In this document: one piece after another, positions 54,351 to 64,000 of the stretch | How the letters are laid out: the number at the start of each line of letters is the position of its first letter | Numbering within the stretch: position 1 is the first letter of the stretch | NCBI RefSeq assembly: GCF_037126465.1 | Contig: NC_088201.1 | Span: 124,570,324-124,634,323, forward strand | Direction of reading: 5' to 3' | DNA from: Ornithodoros turicata | Taxonomy: Eukaryota > Arthropoda > Arachnida > Ixodida > Argasidae | Length of the DNA stretch: 64,000 bases | Translations under genes and position numbers: made by a program | Notes under the pieces: model-generated | Database searches by the model: none | Seen by the model: the letters and a program-made list of their open reading frames with translations, nothing else | Told to the model about the DNA's origin: nothing

Positions 54351-56975
54351 TCATATTTATTTATTTATTTATTTCGAGAACCCCAAGGGTCCGGAGGACA
54401 TTACATGGGGGGTGGGAACTGGAGCGTAAGATACATTTACAGCAACTTGATAGAAACAAACAAGCAAGCAAAAAAGAACAACACAATTCGCAGTAAGTAA
54501 ACAGGAAAATAAAGAAACGACGACAGTACAAACTTATATGAAAACAAGTATTAAAGCGTGAAACAGGGAGTTCGTTCACATATGTACAGATGATTAAAAA
54601 ATATGATAACGGGGAGGTGAAAAATTTCATAGCAACTGACATACAAGCGTGGTGGTCTTGTGGGTGGAGTGAACGGGAGAGGGTGTTACAAAATACTGTA
54701 TGCTCGATAATAGTTGTGAGAGGTGATGGGAGGTTGTTCCATTCGATGGCAGTTGAACAAAAGAAGGATCTGGATAATGCATTGGTATTACAATGAAAGC
54801 CTGTGACCTTATTAGTGTGGTCGATGCGAGGAAAAATGACACTCGGGCAGGTGATGGGCGATTGGTGCGGTGGCAAGATGAAAAAGAACCAATGGAAGAG
54901 GGCTAATTTGGCAAGACGGCTACGATGTTCGGGTGAGTCGAGATTAAGATTTGATTTTAATGCGGTTACAGAGGTATCGAATTAGTAGTCGTTGGAAATG
55001 AAACGGGCAGCCCGATTGTGGATGGCCTCTATGGCGTCGCACAGATACTTTTGGAGAGGGTCCCAAAGAGGTGATGCATATTCCAGCTTGCTTCGTACAA
55101 GAGCCGTGAAGGTTAGGAGCTTAAGATGGGGCCACCAACCTGAGGGTGTGTCTAACAAAGCCTAGGGAGCGAGAAGCGTTAGTTATTATGTGGTTGATGT
55201 GCTCATTCCAAGTTAGGTTGGACGAAAGGTGAATTCCAAGATATTTGTAAGAATCTGCTCGGATTAATGTGATATCACTTAGAGTGTAGGGGAAGGGAGG
55301 AAGACAGGAGACCCGTCTTCGAGAAAACGACAAAAAAGCGACACTTTGCAATGTTCAGAGGCATTTGCCACTCATTGCACCAACGCCGGATTAGTGAAAG
55401 GTCGCTTTGTAAGGTTAGTTGGTCAGAAGGAGAGAGGATTTACCTGTACACTACACAGTCGTCAGCAAAGAGACGAATCCTGGAAGATACGCCTGAAGGA
55501 AGGTCATTTATATTGATAAGGAAAAGGAGAGGGCCGAGGACTGAACCCTGAGGGACACCAGAAAGCACAGGTACATCTGGGAATAGGTGGTTGTTGCAAG
55601 TAATAAATAACGTACGATTAGTCAGAAATTGAGCTATCCAACGGATGACATACGGGTCGAGGTTAAGCAGATAGAGTTTGTATAGAAGCTTAGAGTGCGG
55701 CACCATATCGAATGCCTTGCGAAAATCTAAGAAAGCGGCGTCAGTCTGATGATTATTGTCCGCGTGGAGAAAGATGTCGTGAACAAAACTGGCTACTTGA
55801 GTTTCACACGAAAAGAGCTTTCGAAACCCGTGCTGCAAGGGATAGAAGAAGCATTTTTCTTCAAGGTACTTAACTACGTTGGAGTATGCGCTCGAGAATT
55901 TTACATACTATAGAAGTGAGTGAAATGGGGCGGTAGTTATTAACGATGTGGCAGCTGCCTGATTTGTGAATAGGGACAATCTTCGCAGTCTTCCAGTCCT
56001 GCGGTAAAGCAGAATCTTGGAGTGACTGAGTAAATATGCAACATAGAATCTTGCTGGAAATAGATCTCGTGTTGTATAGAACCTTCGGGTTAATAGAGTC
56101 CGGACCAGCACTTCACGACAGCTTAAGTGACTCAATGATTTTACAAATGTCATGAGTGCTGATATGAATGGGGTCCACAGGTGAGGAGGCGATTACTGAT
56201 AATGGAGTTTGGGTGTACCCGTTATCGGTATTGAAAACGGATGAAAACAAGGAAGCGAAAGCGTTGGCGCAGTCGTTGTCAGCGGGTGTCAGACTGATAA
56301 GGTGGGATTTTGGCGGAGATAAAATTTTCCAAAATTGTTTTAGTTTATTCGTCAAGAGAGAAGGGAGGTCGATGGTAAAGAACTTATGTTTCACTTCCTT
56401 GATCGAGCGCCTGTATTCCCATTCACAGTAGTGAAATTTAGCCCATGATACGTCGTCGCCAAGACGGTTTGCCTTCCTGAATAAACGCTTTTTCTTGGTT
56501 AGCAAGATTTTAAGACTTTTCGTGAACCAAGGATTGTGATCATAAGATTTCACTCTTATCTTTGAAACGTGGTACTCGGTAAGGTAGTTTATGTTGTCAC
56601 GAAAGAGGGACCAGTTATCCTCAATGGCGTGAGGCGAGGTGCCATGAAAGGAATTTTCATACAGAGCCAAGACCCTCGTTGATGGCTTGGAAGTTAGCTC
56701 GAGCGTAGTCGTATATGGTTTTATCGTTGAATTTACGAATATTTGGACGACTTGAAGAGATATCGAAGAAAATGGCCTTGTGGTCACTGAGACCATCAGT
56801 GACATGCAAAGAAGTGATGTGCTCAGGATGGGAGGTTAAAACCAAGTCAAGGGTTGACTGTGTGGCATGAGTTATTCGGGTAGGATGTGGAACGACCTGC
56901 GATAGATTAAATGTAAGGCATAAATCCACAAACACTGTCTCTTGTGAACTCCGGGAAAGATTGCAGTGGAACAAG
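54351..56975 (-). mobile_element. CR1/Jockey-type LINE, 5'-truncated
   Basis: Antisense LINE whose 3' end is the (AAATAAAT)n tail at 54355-54376 (read as TATTTATT on plus). Coding pieces appear in order from right to left: end of the endonuclease, linker, RT and C-terminal region. It interrupts the left arm of IR2. The 5' truncation lies inside the endonuclease at about 56975. Several frameshifts make it non-functional. Confidence 0.85.
54361..56974 (-). pseudogene. LINE ORF2-type polyprotein (EN end, RT, C-terminal)
   Basis: Pieces in order on the minus strand. 56974-56657: endonuclease end with STLDLVLTS and LSDHKAIF. 56805-56113: linker with SYDHNPWFTKSL and FWKILSPPK. About 56100-55838: shifted RT start. 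55838-55440: [28 protein letters not shown] (motif A), [15 protein letters not shown] (motif B) and [10 protein letters not shown] (motif C). 55351-55121: KYLGIHLSSNLTWNEHI. 54876-54361: region with FFCSTAIEWNNLP. At least three frame changes. RT catalytic aspartates are all present. Confidence 0.85.
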
Positions 56976-57099
56976 TACCAATTTATTGACCATATATGTA
57001 TCAGCGTATATTGAAGGTATATATTACTGTATGTGTATCAGGGCAGATTTCAGCTTCCTGAGCGCGCACAGACGGTGATCTCAGTTGTCTCGCGACGTA

Positions 57100-57395
57100 A
57101 CAGACGGAGAAAGATACCGGCTGTCACACACACAGCCATCACGAAGGCTATGCCCATCTTTGTTGATGCACCCACGAATCCACAGGAAGACTGCCGAAGA
57201 TCTCCCATTCGTATTAAGTACCTGTAGCTTGAACTACAAACAGTTTGGTGCACACTCCACAAAACGAGAACAGCTGATTGCTGATTTCATGGGCGCGGCC
57301 ATGCGAGCCGAGAAGGACAGTTCAACAGAGGAGGTAAGTTCGAACGTGGCGCTAGTCGTCGGTGCAACAATTTCCAGAGTGAACCGACCTCGATC
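57100..57395. repeat. Left arm of inverted repeat IR2, inner part
   Basis: GATGCACCCACGAATCCACAG and ACGAGAACAGCTGATTGC, read inverted, recur at 58870-59165. Together with 53599-54240 it makes up the left arm. On the right the two parts are contiguous, so the left arm was split by the LINE plus some other DNA. Confidence 0.85.
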
Positions 57396-58002
57396 AGCTC
57401 AGATAACGCTTCTTCATTGTTTTTCTTTTTAGTATTATTGATTATTATTTTTGATTCATTTCCAATTCTAATTCCAATTCCAGCTCAACCGCTCAGCGCG
57501 CTGACACTATAGTGCAACGTAGAGTCAATAAATCTCGCGCTTCCCTAAGGAGAAGAGTACTTGAAGTATATTCGTGTTTTGTGATTCCTTTTTCCCTCTC
57601 TACGTTCCGGAAACATACGGTTTCCGAGCCAAGACAATATAGTTGCGAGCGCAGTTGATATACAGAAGTATCCCGTACCATGAAGACCAACACCCCAAAC
57701 GTGGTTGCCACGGTTTCGGTTTTGGTCCATTTGCATGTCAAAATTCGGGGATGGATATTTTAATACACGTACGTGTTTCATAATTTTTAAACGTGGTGTG
57801 GATTTTAACTAGGACAGTCTCCCATATCGATATCTGGCTTTTGTTCAAGACGTCCTTATTAGAGTTAATTAATGAATTTAATCGATTAGTCATCCTTATA
57901 TTAGTCATTATAGTCTTTCTTGGAAAAGATACGCGCTGGTAGGACTCAACTGTGAAAATGAAGTGCTCTCATGACTTTTTGATAAAAATTTGTCCAAGCT
58001 GA

Positions 58003-58021
58003 AACACACACACACACACAA
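58003..58021. repeat. (CA)n microsatellite
   Basis: About nine CA units after TGAAA. Confidence 0.9.
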
Positions 58022-58408
58022 AATAAACGGGGTGCCACAAAGGCATACTTCGTTGTCGTAGCCGTTTGTCATAGAGATTTTTTTAAATAAAACAACTATA
58101 CGTGTACATTAGTTTCGCATTTACGCGTATGCGAGTGGAGGGAAACCTTATCTGCAAGGTATTTTGGCATTCTAATTTCCATAATTCACTGAGATGTATT
58201 ATTTTTTATGAAGCTGTTTTTCTTTCTTTCGAGAAACAGAAAGAGCAGAATTGCTGGCAATCGGTTTAGATATGAGCTGAATCCTTCATCTGTATGCTTC
58301 AAATTACTATCCACAGAGGTGACATTTGTTTTTAGTGCACCGTTTCAGGTTTTCCATTAGGGAGATACCTCGCTCGCACTAACTCGGAAGTCGGCAAGGG
58401 GGAGCGAG

Positions 58409-58452
58409 CCCTAACCTAACCCAACCTAACCTAACCTAACCTAACCTAACCT
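58409..58452 (-). repeat. Interstitial telomere-like (TTAGG)n
   Basis: Plus strand reads CCTAACCTAACCCAACCTAA and so on, about eight CCTAA units with one variant. The G-rich strand is minus. Confidence 0.85.
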
Positions 58453-59781
58453 GAAGGAGAGCACTGCGGGATATGGAGTTAGAGATTGAGATGTACGGCA
58501 TATACAAAGAGGTCCTCGGAGGGAAAATTCGGGGGGGGGGGCAGAGCCAGCACCGTGAAAACTCGAGGAGCGGTGGACTGTTCCCCCTGCCCCCACATTC
58601 CGATTTATACCGAAACTAAACAGGAGCAGCTTTTCAAGCTAGGGCTCGGGAACGAACCGACAACAGTAAAAAACGATAAAGAAAAAAAAAACAAGAAAGA
58701 AAAGAGAGGAAGAAAGCACAAAAAAGGTATATTCTTTTGAACCGCAACGGGACAAAAAACATTGCAAACACGTTTTTGTTGCGCCGGCCATCGACATTTA
58801 GCAGCCTTTCTGAACCCTGATGTGGATTACAGGCCCAAATAATGACAAATGAGCAAGCAAGCATCCTCGCTGCTCACTTTATGGGTTTTACGTTGTTTGA
58901 AGTGCAAATTGGTGCGTCTACCACTAGCGCCACATTCGCGTTCAAATTGCTCCTCTGTTCAACTGTCCTTGTCGGCGCGCATGCCACGCCCATGAAATCG
59001 GCAATCAGCTGTTCTCGTTTTCTGGAGTGCACACCAAACTGTTCACAGTTCAAGGTACAGATACTTAATCCGAGTGGGAAAGCCTCGGCGGTCTTCCTGT
59101 GGATTCGTGGGTGCATCAACGAAGATGCGCATAGTTTTCGGGATGGCTGTGTGCGCGACAGCTGATATCTGTGCGCTGAACTGAACTATTTTTTAAAAAC
59201 AACTTCAATATATTGCAGTTGTAGCGAGATAGTTTCCTTGGTTTTGTCGCATATTGCGTTCACTTCATCTGCTTTTCCTTTTCGCCAAGTGGTGTAACCC
59301 CCGCTTTGACTATTGCGGCCTCCCTAAGGTTAATTTATGTGTCAGTTTTGGAAACACTGATATTGTTACATGTGACACATTGTAGTGTACTGCAGCCAGC
59401 TTCACTGTTTGACTGATAATTTCCACGGTTACTTCTTTAATATTATTTGAATTACTTTCATCCGATACTGTACCATTAAATAGGATAGGAATCCATTATG
59501 GTTTAGAATTATTTTTCCTTTGCAATGTTCCCACACTGATCTTGGTGACAAGTTGTCTCTCATTAAATTCCTTTTGAGTTGTATTTCACACTGCTTACAG
59601 CATAATGTGGGAATGAGAAAATGTATGCTTCACATGTTCTCAGCATCCTCTACAGCAACTGCTCTTGGGCATAAAATCCAGAAACTACACACGAAAACAA
59701 AAACAAAAAAACAAACAAATGTAGAACAGACGACACAGCACAAAGTACACGACAAAATGATTGGGTCTGTGTTATGCTATA

Positions 59782-60491
59782 CAGTGAAACCTTCCTATGT
59801 TGGACACCCGCGGTGCAGCCGAAGCGTGTCCCACTTATAGAGGTGTCCGAGTTACAGAATATGAGGGAAACAAAAAATGGAAAGATCACAGCTGTGTTGC
59901 CAGAAATGTCCCCCTTCTTCAATTTATGGTCCTTCGTGGTACCTGGTGGTAGTGGTACCTCTACCCATTCTTCACTGATAATTATTACTGATTTTGGTAG
60001 ATTCAATTCCGTTCAGATTCCACTCAATGGCATTACCTCTGGAGCTTTTCGAGCAGCGAGGACATGTCTCCGAAGCGTCAGCCCACTTTTCATTGCTTTG
60101 GTGCAGTGCGCGTTCAAAGGCTCTAGACAAACCGAAGACAAGTGCTCACACAAAGAATTACAATGTGGACTGACAGCACTTGTTTTTGGACTCGAAAAAC
60201 TAAAGCAACAAAATGCTGAGACCAGTATAGGGGAAAAAAGGGGTGAAAGTCAAGGCCACTGGCTCATTTTGGTCTGTGGTGCAAAGATGGGCCGAGATTG
60301 AGGTAATTTGGCCAGGGTTTTGTCCGACTTAGCAGGGAAAACCCTGTCCTACTTCCGGGATAGGGAGGTGTCCGACATAGACAATTTCGTCCCCATGTAG
60401 TTTCAATGGGAGCCTGCCTGTGCAATGAAATCTTGTCCGACATGGGGAGTTGTCCGAGGTAGGGAGGTGTCCGACTTTGGAGGTTTTACTG
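59782..60491. mobile_element. 710-bp pogo/Tigger-like MITE
   Basis: TIRs CAGTGAAACCTTCC and inverted CAGTAAAACCTCC, continuing as GTTGGACACC / GTCGGACACC-type repeats, flanked by TA (59780-59781 and 60492-60493). The left arm of IR2 has no insertion at the matching place (about 53710-53790), supporting the borders. Confidence 0.82.
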
Positions 60492-60602
60492 TACTTTTTT
60501 TTTGTGTGTGTCTCTCTGGTTCTGCATTTTTGTGAACATGTGCCATGTTGCCGGCACCCTTGCCCTCTTGTCACAATAACAGCCTCAGACATAAAAATGC
60601 AG

Positions 60603-60915
60603 ACAAAAAAGTAGAGAACTCCAACTTAACATAACAAGAGAGAACAGAGATGGGGACACAGGAAGCTTCTAGAGTCTTGGTACATACGCGGTGACCCCTC
60701 GGTTTGTAACAAAAACTGTGGCCCCTCCCCGAACAATACTCCCATCTCCTTAAATAGCGACCGGTTGTGCAATCTCTCATTTAGTTTGGCACTGATGATG
60801 TCCATCGCATGACGGATCAAACGTCTGAGTAAACCTTGTTATTTTGTTATGTTGAGTCAGAGTTCTCTACTTTTTTGTCTAGTTATGTCGTCTCCCAGCT
60901 TTTGGAGTATTTTTG
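60603..60915. mobile_element. 313-bp insertion with a 13-bp target duplication
   Basis: CATAAAAATGCAG (60590-60602) before it and CATAAAGATGCAG (60916-60928) after it form a 13-bp duplication with one mismatch. The IR2 left arm shows the site once (ACCTGCATTTTTATTACTG). The insert has an internal inverted repeat, GACAAAAAAGTAGAGAACTC against its inverse near 60850-60880. The long variable duplication suggests retroposition rather than a cut-and-paste element. Family unknown; a Penelope-like end is one idea. Confidence 0.72.
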
Positions 60916-60928
60916 CATAAAGATGCAG

Positions 60929-61714
60929 GTTGTGAGAGGCACATAAACACTGCTTACATTGCTAACCTGTCTATCACAAGACATATGAAAGGATTGCCAA
61001 ATTAAAATTCAATAATACAAAAATGATTCTGAAATACATAATTCCAATAGAAGGGAGAGTAAACATTGGAATAACAGCTAAAGGTAAAGCACTGAAGTGT
61101 TGGCATTCTTCTGATGTGTATGATATACTGCTCTATTTAACCCATGACATATATGTTGTCAAACATTAACTTCTTGCATTCAACATCAAGATGCTATACC
61201 TATTCCATCTAAGCGACTCGTCTTTACACGGACACGTGGCACACCATTTTGGCACAAATATTTGATATCTCTGCTTGTTGGACATATCAAGCAAATACTG
61301 TGCCAAAATTGTGTTACCTACATGACATGCTGCATCTGCTGAGATATGTTACAGGAGAAATACTCCTGAAGCGATTAAAGGAAGTGCATACGAGTACATA
61401 TGCTTTGCAAAGTTGTTCCAAAGTTCCAAGTAGTTGTTACAAAGTATGTTCGTGTTGAATTGGCAAAGCATTAGTCATGTCATAACAAAGTGATAAAAGA
61501 AACTAGTGAGCAATGCGAAGCCACAAGCACTGTTGCATGGCCATGTTCACAATGGGCAATGATGCTTTTCATTTTGCGTACCGTGGACTGTCTATGCTCA
61601 ATGAGTGGTTTGCAGTGTTTATGATTGATGTAGGCCATGGCAACTACTGATGAACTTTGCAGAGTGTGCAATGATATCTTTTGTGAGCGAGACAAACCTC
61701 AATATATTCCCACG
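60929..61714. other. No recognised gene; one hairpin
   Basis: A palindromic hairpin at 61242-61306 pairs TTTTGGCACAAATATTTGAT with its near inverse. Otherwise short frames only. Confidence 0.5.
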
Positions 61715-63138
61715 CAGTCTTGGGTAGTAACTAAGTTACTTTTAACTTGTAACTGTAACTAGTTACTTTTGGGGGTAACTAGTTACAGTAACTAGCTACA
61801 TTTCCAGAGAAGTAGCTTTTAACTGTAACTAGTTACTATTTCTGTGAAAGTAACTGCAAAATGTAACTAGTTACTCGAATAAATGTCATTCCTTTTTTTT
61901 TTCTTTACTCTACCTTCCCCTACTTCCCCGTAACAGTGTCTTCCTTCCTTTTATCCGTAATCGGTATTTGCCCCGTGCCTTGGGCTCTTGACCAAGCAGG
62001 GAATTCCAGCTTTGCGAACAGAAATTAGTTGAAGTTAGTGACCCTCAACCGTCGGAGTGAGTCATATGTGAGTAATAGTATCACTGCCCTAGCACGGGAT
62101 CCTGCCTCCTGTGGACATGCACAAGGGAATGATTATGCACAAAGAGAACCTTTCCGGTCAGCTGGCTTGCGCTCCGTTCAGTGCAATGGCTAACCATGCT
62201 CCGGTTGCTGCTACCACAAGCTTCCGTGGCCGGTCGATGAAGCAACCTTCGAGTTTTTATCATGGAAGGGCGAGAATAATTTAACTGTAAAGTGCAAGCT
62301 ATGGAATAAGACGTACTCTGCAAACACGACGTCGACTTCAGACCTGAAAAAGCATCTTGAGGCGAGTTCCTTGTTCTTGCGTATGTCTCTCTTTCTCTAC
62401 ACGCTACGAAACATTTGCGTGTCACCGTGCTGTTCTTTTTCACCGCGATGCGCCAAGTCGCATGCACATGTCGTATTTTTCAGTGTGGGATAACCGTGTA
62501 TTAACTTATACTGCTTCTGGTTAAGTTCCAGACAATTTTTATTGCACTTCAGTAAATGTTAATACAGTCGACCCCCGTTTATCCGGACGGTGCCGTTCCC
62601 GGCGAAATCGTCCGGATACCGGGGCATCCGGATAAATGAAACTACCGAATAGAAACGTCATACAGCGCAAGGTTTAACTAAAACACAGAAAGCTCGTGAA
62701 TGACAGTTGTTTCATAGTAGTGTAGGCACTCAATTCCTGCAAACTTTTGCTAATTGCATAGACTTGAGCCACGTTATTGCGCTGCTAGAAAAATGTCAGT
62801 GCAGTCCTTAATGCCGATCTCCCATGCTCAACTGTCACAACGAGGGCTTCTTCCTCAACGGTGCCTTCTTTCTCACTGGCGTCATCGGCACCCTCTTGGG
62901 TTGTGGTCAACGTACCGTTATGGTCAACGTGACTTGTTTTTAACAATTGTATCACCCTCTCATGTCATTTTTATAAAAAGTAACTGTAATGTAACTAAGT
63001 TACTTTCTCTTAGTAACTGTAACTGTAACTAGTTACTCGACCAAGAAAGTAACTATAACTGTAGCTGAGTTACTATTTTTGGCACATAAACTGTAACTGT
63101 AACTCAGTTACTCTTTATAAGTAACTTACCCAAGACTG
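61715..63138. mobile_element. hAT-like element with GTAACTAGTTAC subterminal arrays
   Basis: Ends CAGTCTTGGGTA at the left and inverted CAGTCTTGGGTAAGTTAC at the right. Arrays of GTAACTAGTTAC and TGTAACT lie inside both ends (61725-61880 and 62975-63125). The flank TTCCCACG at the left recurs as ATCCCACG four bases beyond the right end, an imperfect 8-bp duplication. No transposase in the interior. A pogo-like TIR lies within at about 62564. Confidence 0.78.
62564..62640. mobile_element. pogo/Tigger-like terminal repeat fragment
   Basis: CAGTCGACCCCCGTTTATCC preceded by TA, then repeated TCCGGA(T/C) motifs. Only one end seen; it lies inside the hAT-like element. Confidence 0.5.
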
Positions 63139-63169
63139 TTAAATCCCACGTAATTTTGATCCTACAATT

Positions 63170-63350
63170 AATTCAGTACAGGGTTTCAGGTATTTAGGTG
63201 TGCACCTCTCTTCTGATATTTAGTGGAAATCACACAGTAGTTACGCATCCTCGAAGCTTCTTAAAAAAATTGTCTTCTTGAAGTGGACACGAAAACTACC
63301 TTTCGCAGACAGTACGCTGCTGGCATACAAAACCCTTGTACAAAGTGCCT
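63170..63350 (+). pseudogene. LINE RT thumb fragment
   Basis: Translation gives FRYLGVHLSSDI, a stop, then WKSHSSYASSKLLKKI and LPFADSTLLAYKTLV, the YLG.HLSSD..W..H...... SK pattern of CR1/Jockey-type LINEs, adjoining the hAT-like element. Truncated on both sides in recognisable form. Confidence 0.65.
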
Positions 63351-64000
63351 TGGTAACGGTATAAATGCCATCATACTCTTCATCATAAAAACAAATGACA
63401 TCGCACAGTTCAACAGAGCCACCAATTTGGTGCAGTTGAGCTACGCTCAAAGCTAGGGGGGACGAGTTCGCGTCTAAAAGGCACGGTCTCGAGGGGATTA
63501 CGGTGGTCTCTGAGTGAGCACATGACTTTCGGTCCTACTTTTCTTTCAAGAGGAGGCAGCGAACAAGTGCCCATTCGTGGAACCCAGCCCTCCCCTTCCA
63601 ATTTGTTTCGGTAGCAGTCTGTCTACCAATGTCATGATGACATTTATATTCTGTTGAGTTTCTTACGTGCTCTCCGGGACATGTATGTAGGTAGGTATGC
63701 CAAGAAATTTTTTATTATTAACCTTTTTTGTAGTTTGAATTCCTCGAAAAACCATTGCACAGCACCAGAACACAAAGGCTACATAATGACCCAGTTTCAC
63801 CAGCCTTTTCAGCATCTGAACTAAGATGAACGGTCATTAAACTATCTGCTTCACTAAAGGAGTTATTACTGAAATATTCACCACATCACCGATGGAAAAA
63901 AAGAAGTGCCTGTTAAGTTCAAGAATTGGCAACCCTTGATATTGTTTCAGTTAACCAAAGTTGGTGAAACCAGGCCTATGGAAGTCACCGAAACATTCAT
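63351..64000. other. No recognised gene
   Basis: Short frames. The first 250 bp may be the decayed C-terminal region and 3' UTR of the LINE fragment before it. Confidence 0.4.

Larger units (their letters stand above)
57396..58867. other. Spacer between the IR2 arms
   Basis: Contains a (CA)n tract at 58003-58021, a telomere-like tract at 58409-58452 and an A-rich tract near 58675-58710. No gene recognised. Confidence 0.45.
58868..60960. repeat. Right arm of inverted repeat IR2
   Basis: Inverse match of 57100-57395 followed by 53599-54240 without interruption. It contains two later insertions (59782-60491 and 60603-60915). After subtracting these it is about 1.05 kb, close to the summed left parts (about 0.94 kb). 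Open frames inside are chance duplicates; no domain recognised. Confidence 0.8.

Noticed and set aside
58842..59165. Plus-strand frame resembling a translated segment of the IR2 left arm
   Set aside because: The left arm copy carries a stop in the equivalent frame and the peptide matches no family; similarity is explained by the inverted repeat.
59774..60301. 175-codon frame
   Set aside because: It lies wholly within the TA-flanked MITE and begins in its terminal repeat; no domain.
1..64000. tRNA, rRNA, CRISPR or bacterial operon features
   Set aside because: Looked for by eye; no cloverleaf-compatible box A/B pairs, rRNA cores or regularly spaced repeats were recognised. A tRNA scan would be decisive.

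Overview
The window is animal genomic DNA dominated by transposable elements. The mixture of BEL/Pao and Ty3/gypsy LTR elements, I/R1-type and CR1/Jockey-type LINEs, an R2-like LINE, Merlin, PIF/Harbinger, MULE and hAT relics, together with an interstitial (CCTAA)n tract (TTAGG, the arthropod telomere unit), points to an arthropod. A chelicerate such as a tick is my best guess, but that is inference. No bacterial-style operons, tRNA, rRNA or CRISPR loci were recognised. The only plausible host-type gene is a spliced MADF-BESS gene on the minus strand at 36.7-41.7 kb; every other coding stretch belongs to a mobile element and nearly all are broken.

Layout. 1-6.8 kb: a giant imperfect palindrome (arms about 2.2 kb, spacer about 1.1-1.4 kb) carrying two diverging copies of an unrecognised gene; its left arm holds a 666-bp TA-flanked MITE whose empty site survives in the right arm. 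6.9-18.5 kb: nested transposons. A CR1/Jockey-like LINE is split by an I/R1-like LINE with RNase H, which is itself split by an R2-like LINE with a restriction-like endonuclease. Next to it a MULE transposase gene is split by a tiny LTR element (TRIM-1) and two LINE fragments. 19.8-21.0 kb: small TIR elements. 22.2-28.6 kb: a nearly complete Ty3/gypsy element with 694-bp LTRs and a textbook -1 frameshift signal between gag and pro. 28.8-30.0 kb: TRIM-2, with LTRs that look identical. 31-35.8 kb: a PIF/Harbinger transposase with a recognisable intron, cut by a truncated BEL/Pao element. 36.7-41.7 kb: two MADF-BESS exons separated by an intron that contains a Ty3/gypsy element with 88-bp LTRs. 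43-47.5 kb: Tc1/mariner-type MITEs, a Merlin transposase relic carrying one of them, and tandem repeats. 48-53.6 kb: AT-rich, with one hAT MITE. 53.6-61 kb: a second, older large inverted repeat interrupted by a LINE and two small insertions. 61.7-63.1 kb: a hAT-like element full of GTAACTAGTTAC motifs, followed by a LINE fragment.

The elements can be ordered by nesting. In several places the uninterrupted host sequence or a target-site duplication is visible, which makes boundaries more secure than homology alone would. All family names come from motifs read by eye; no database search was possible.
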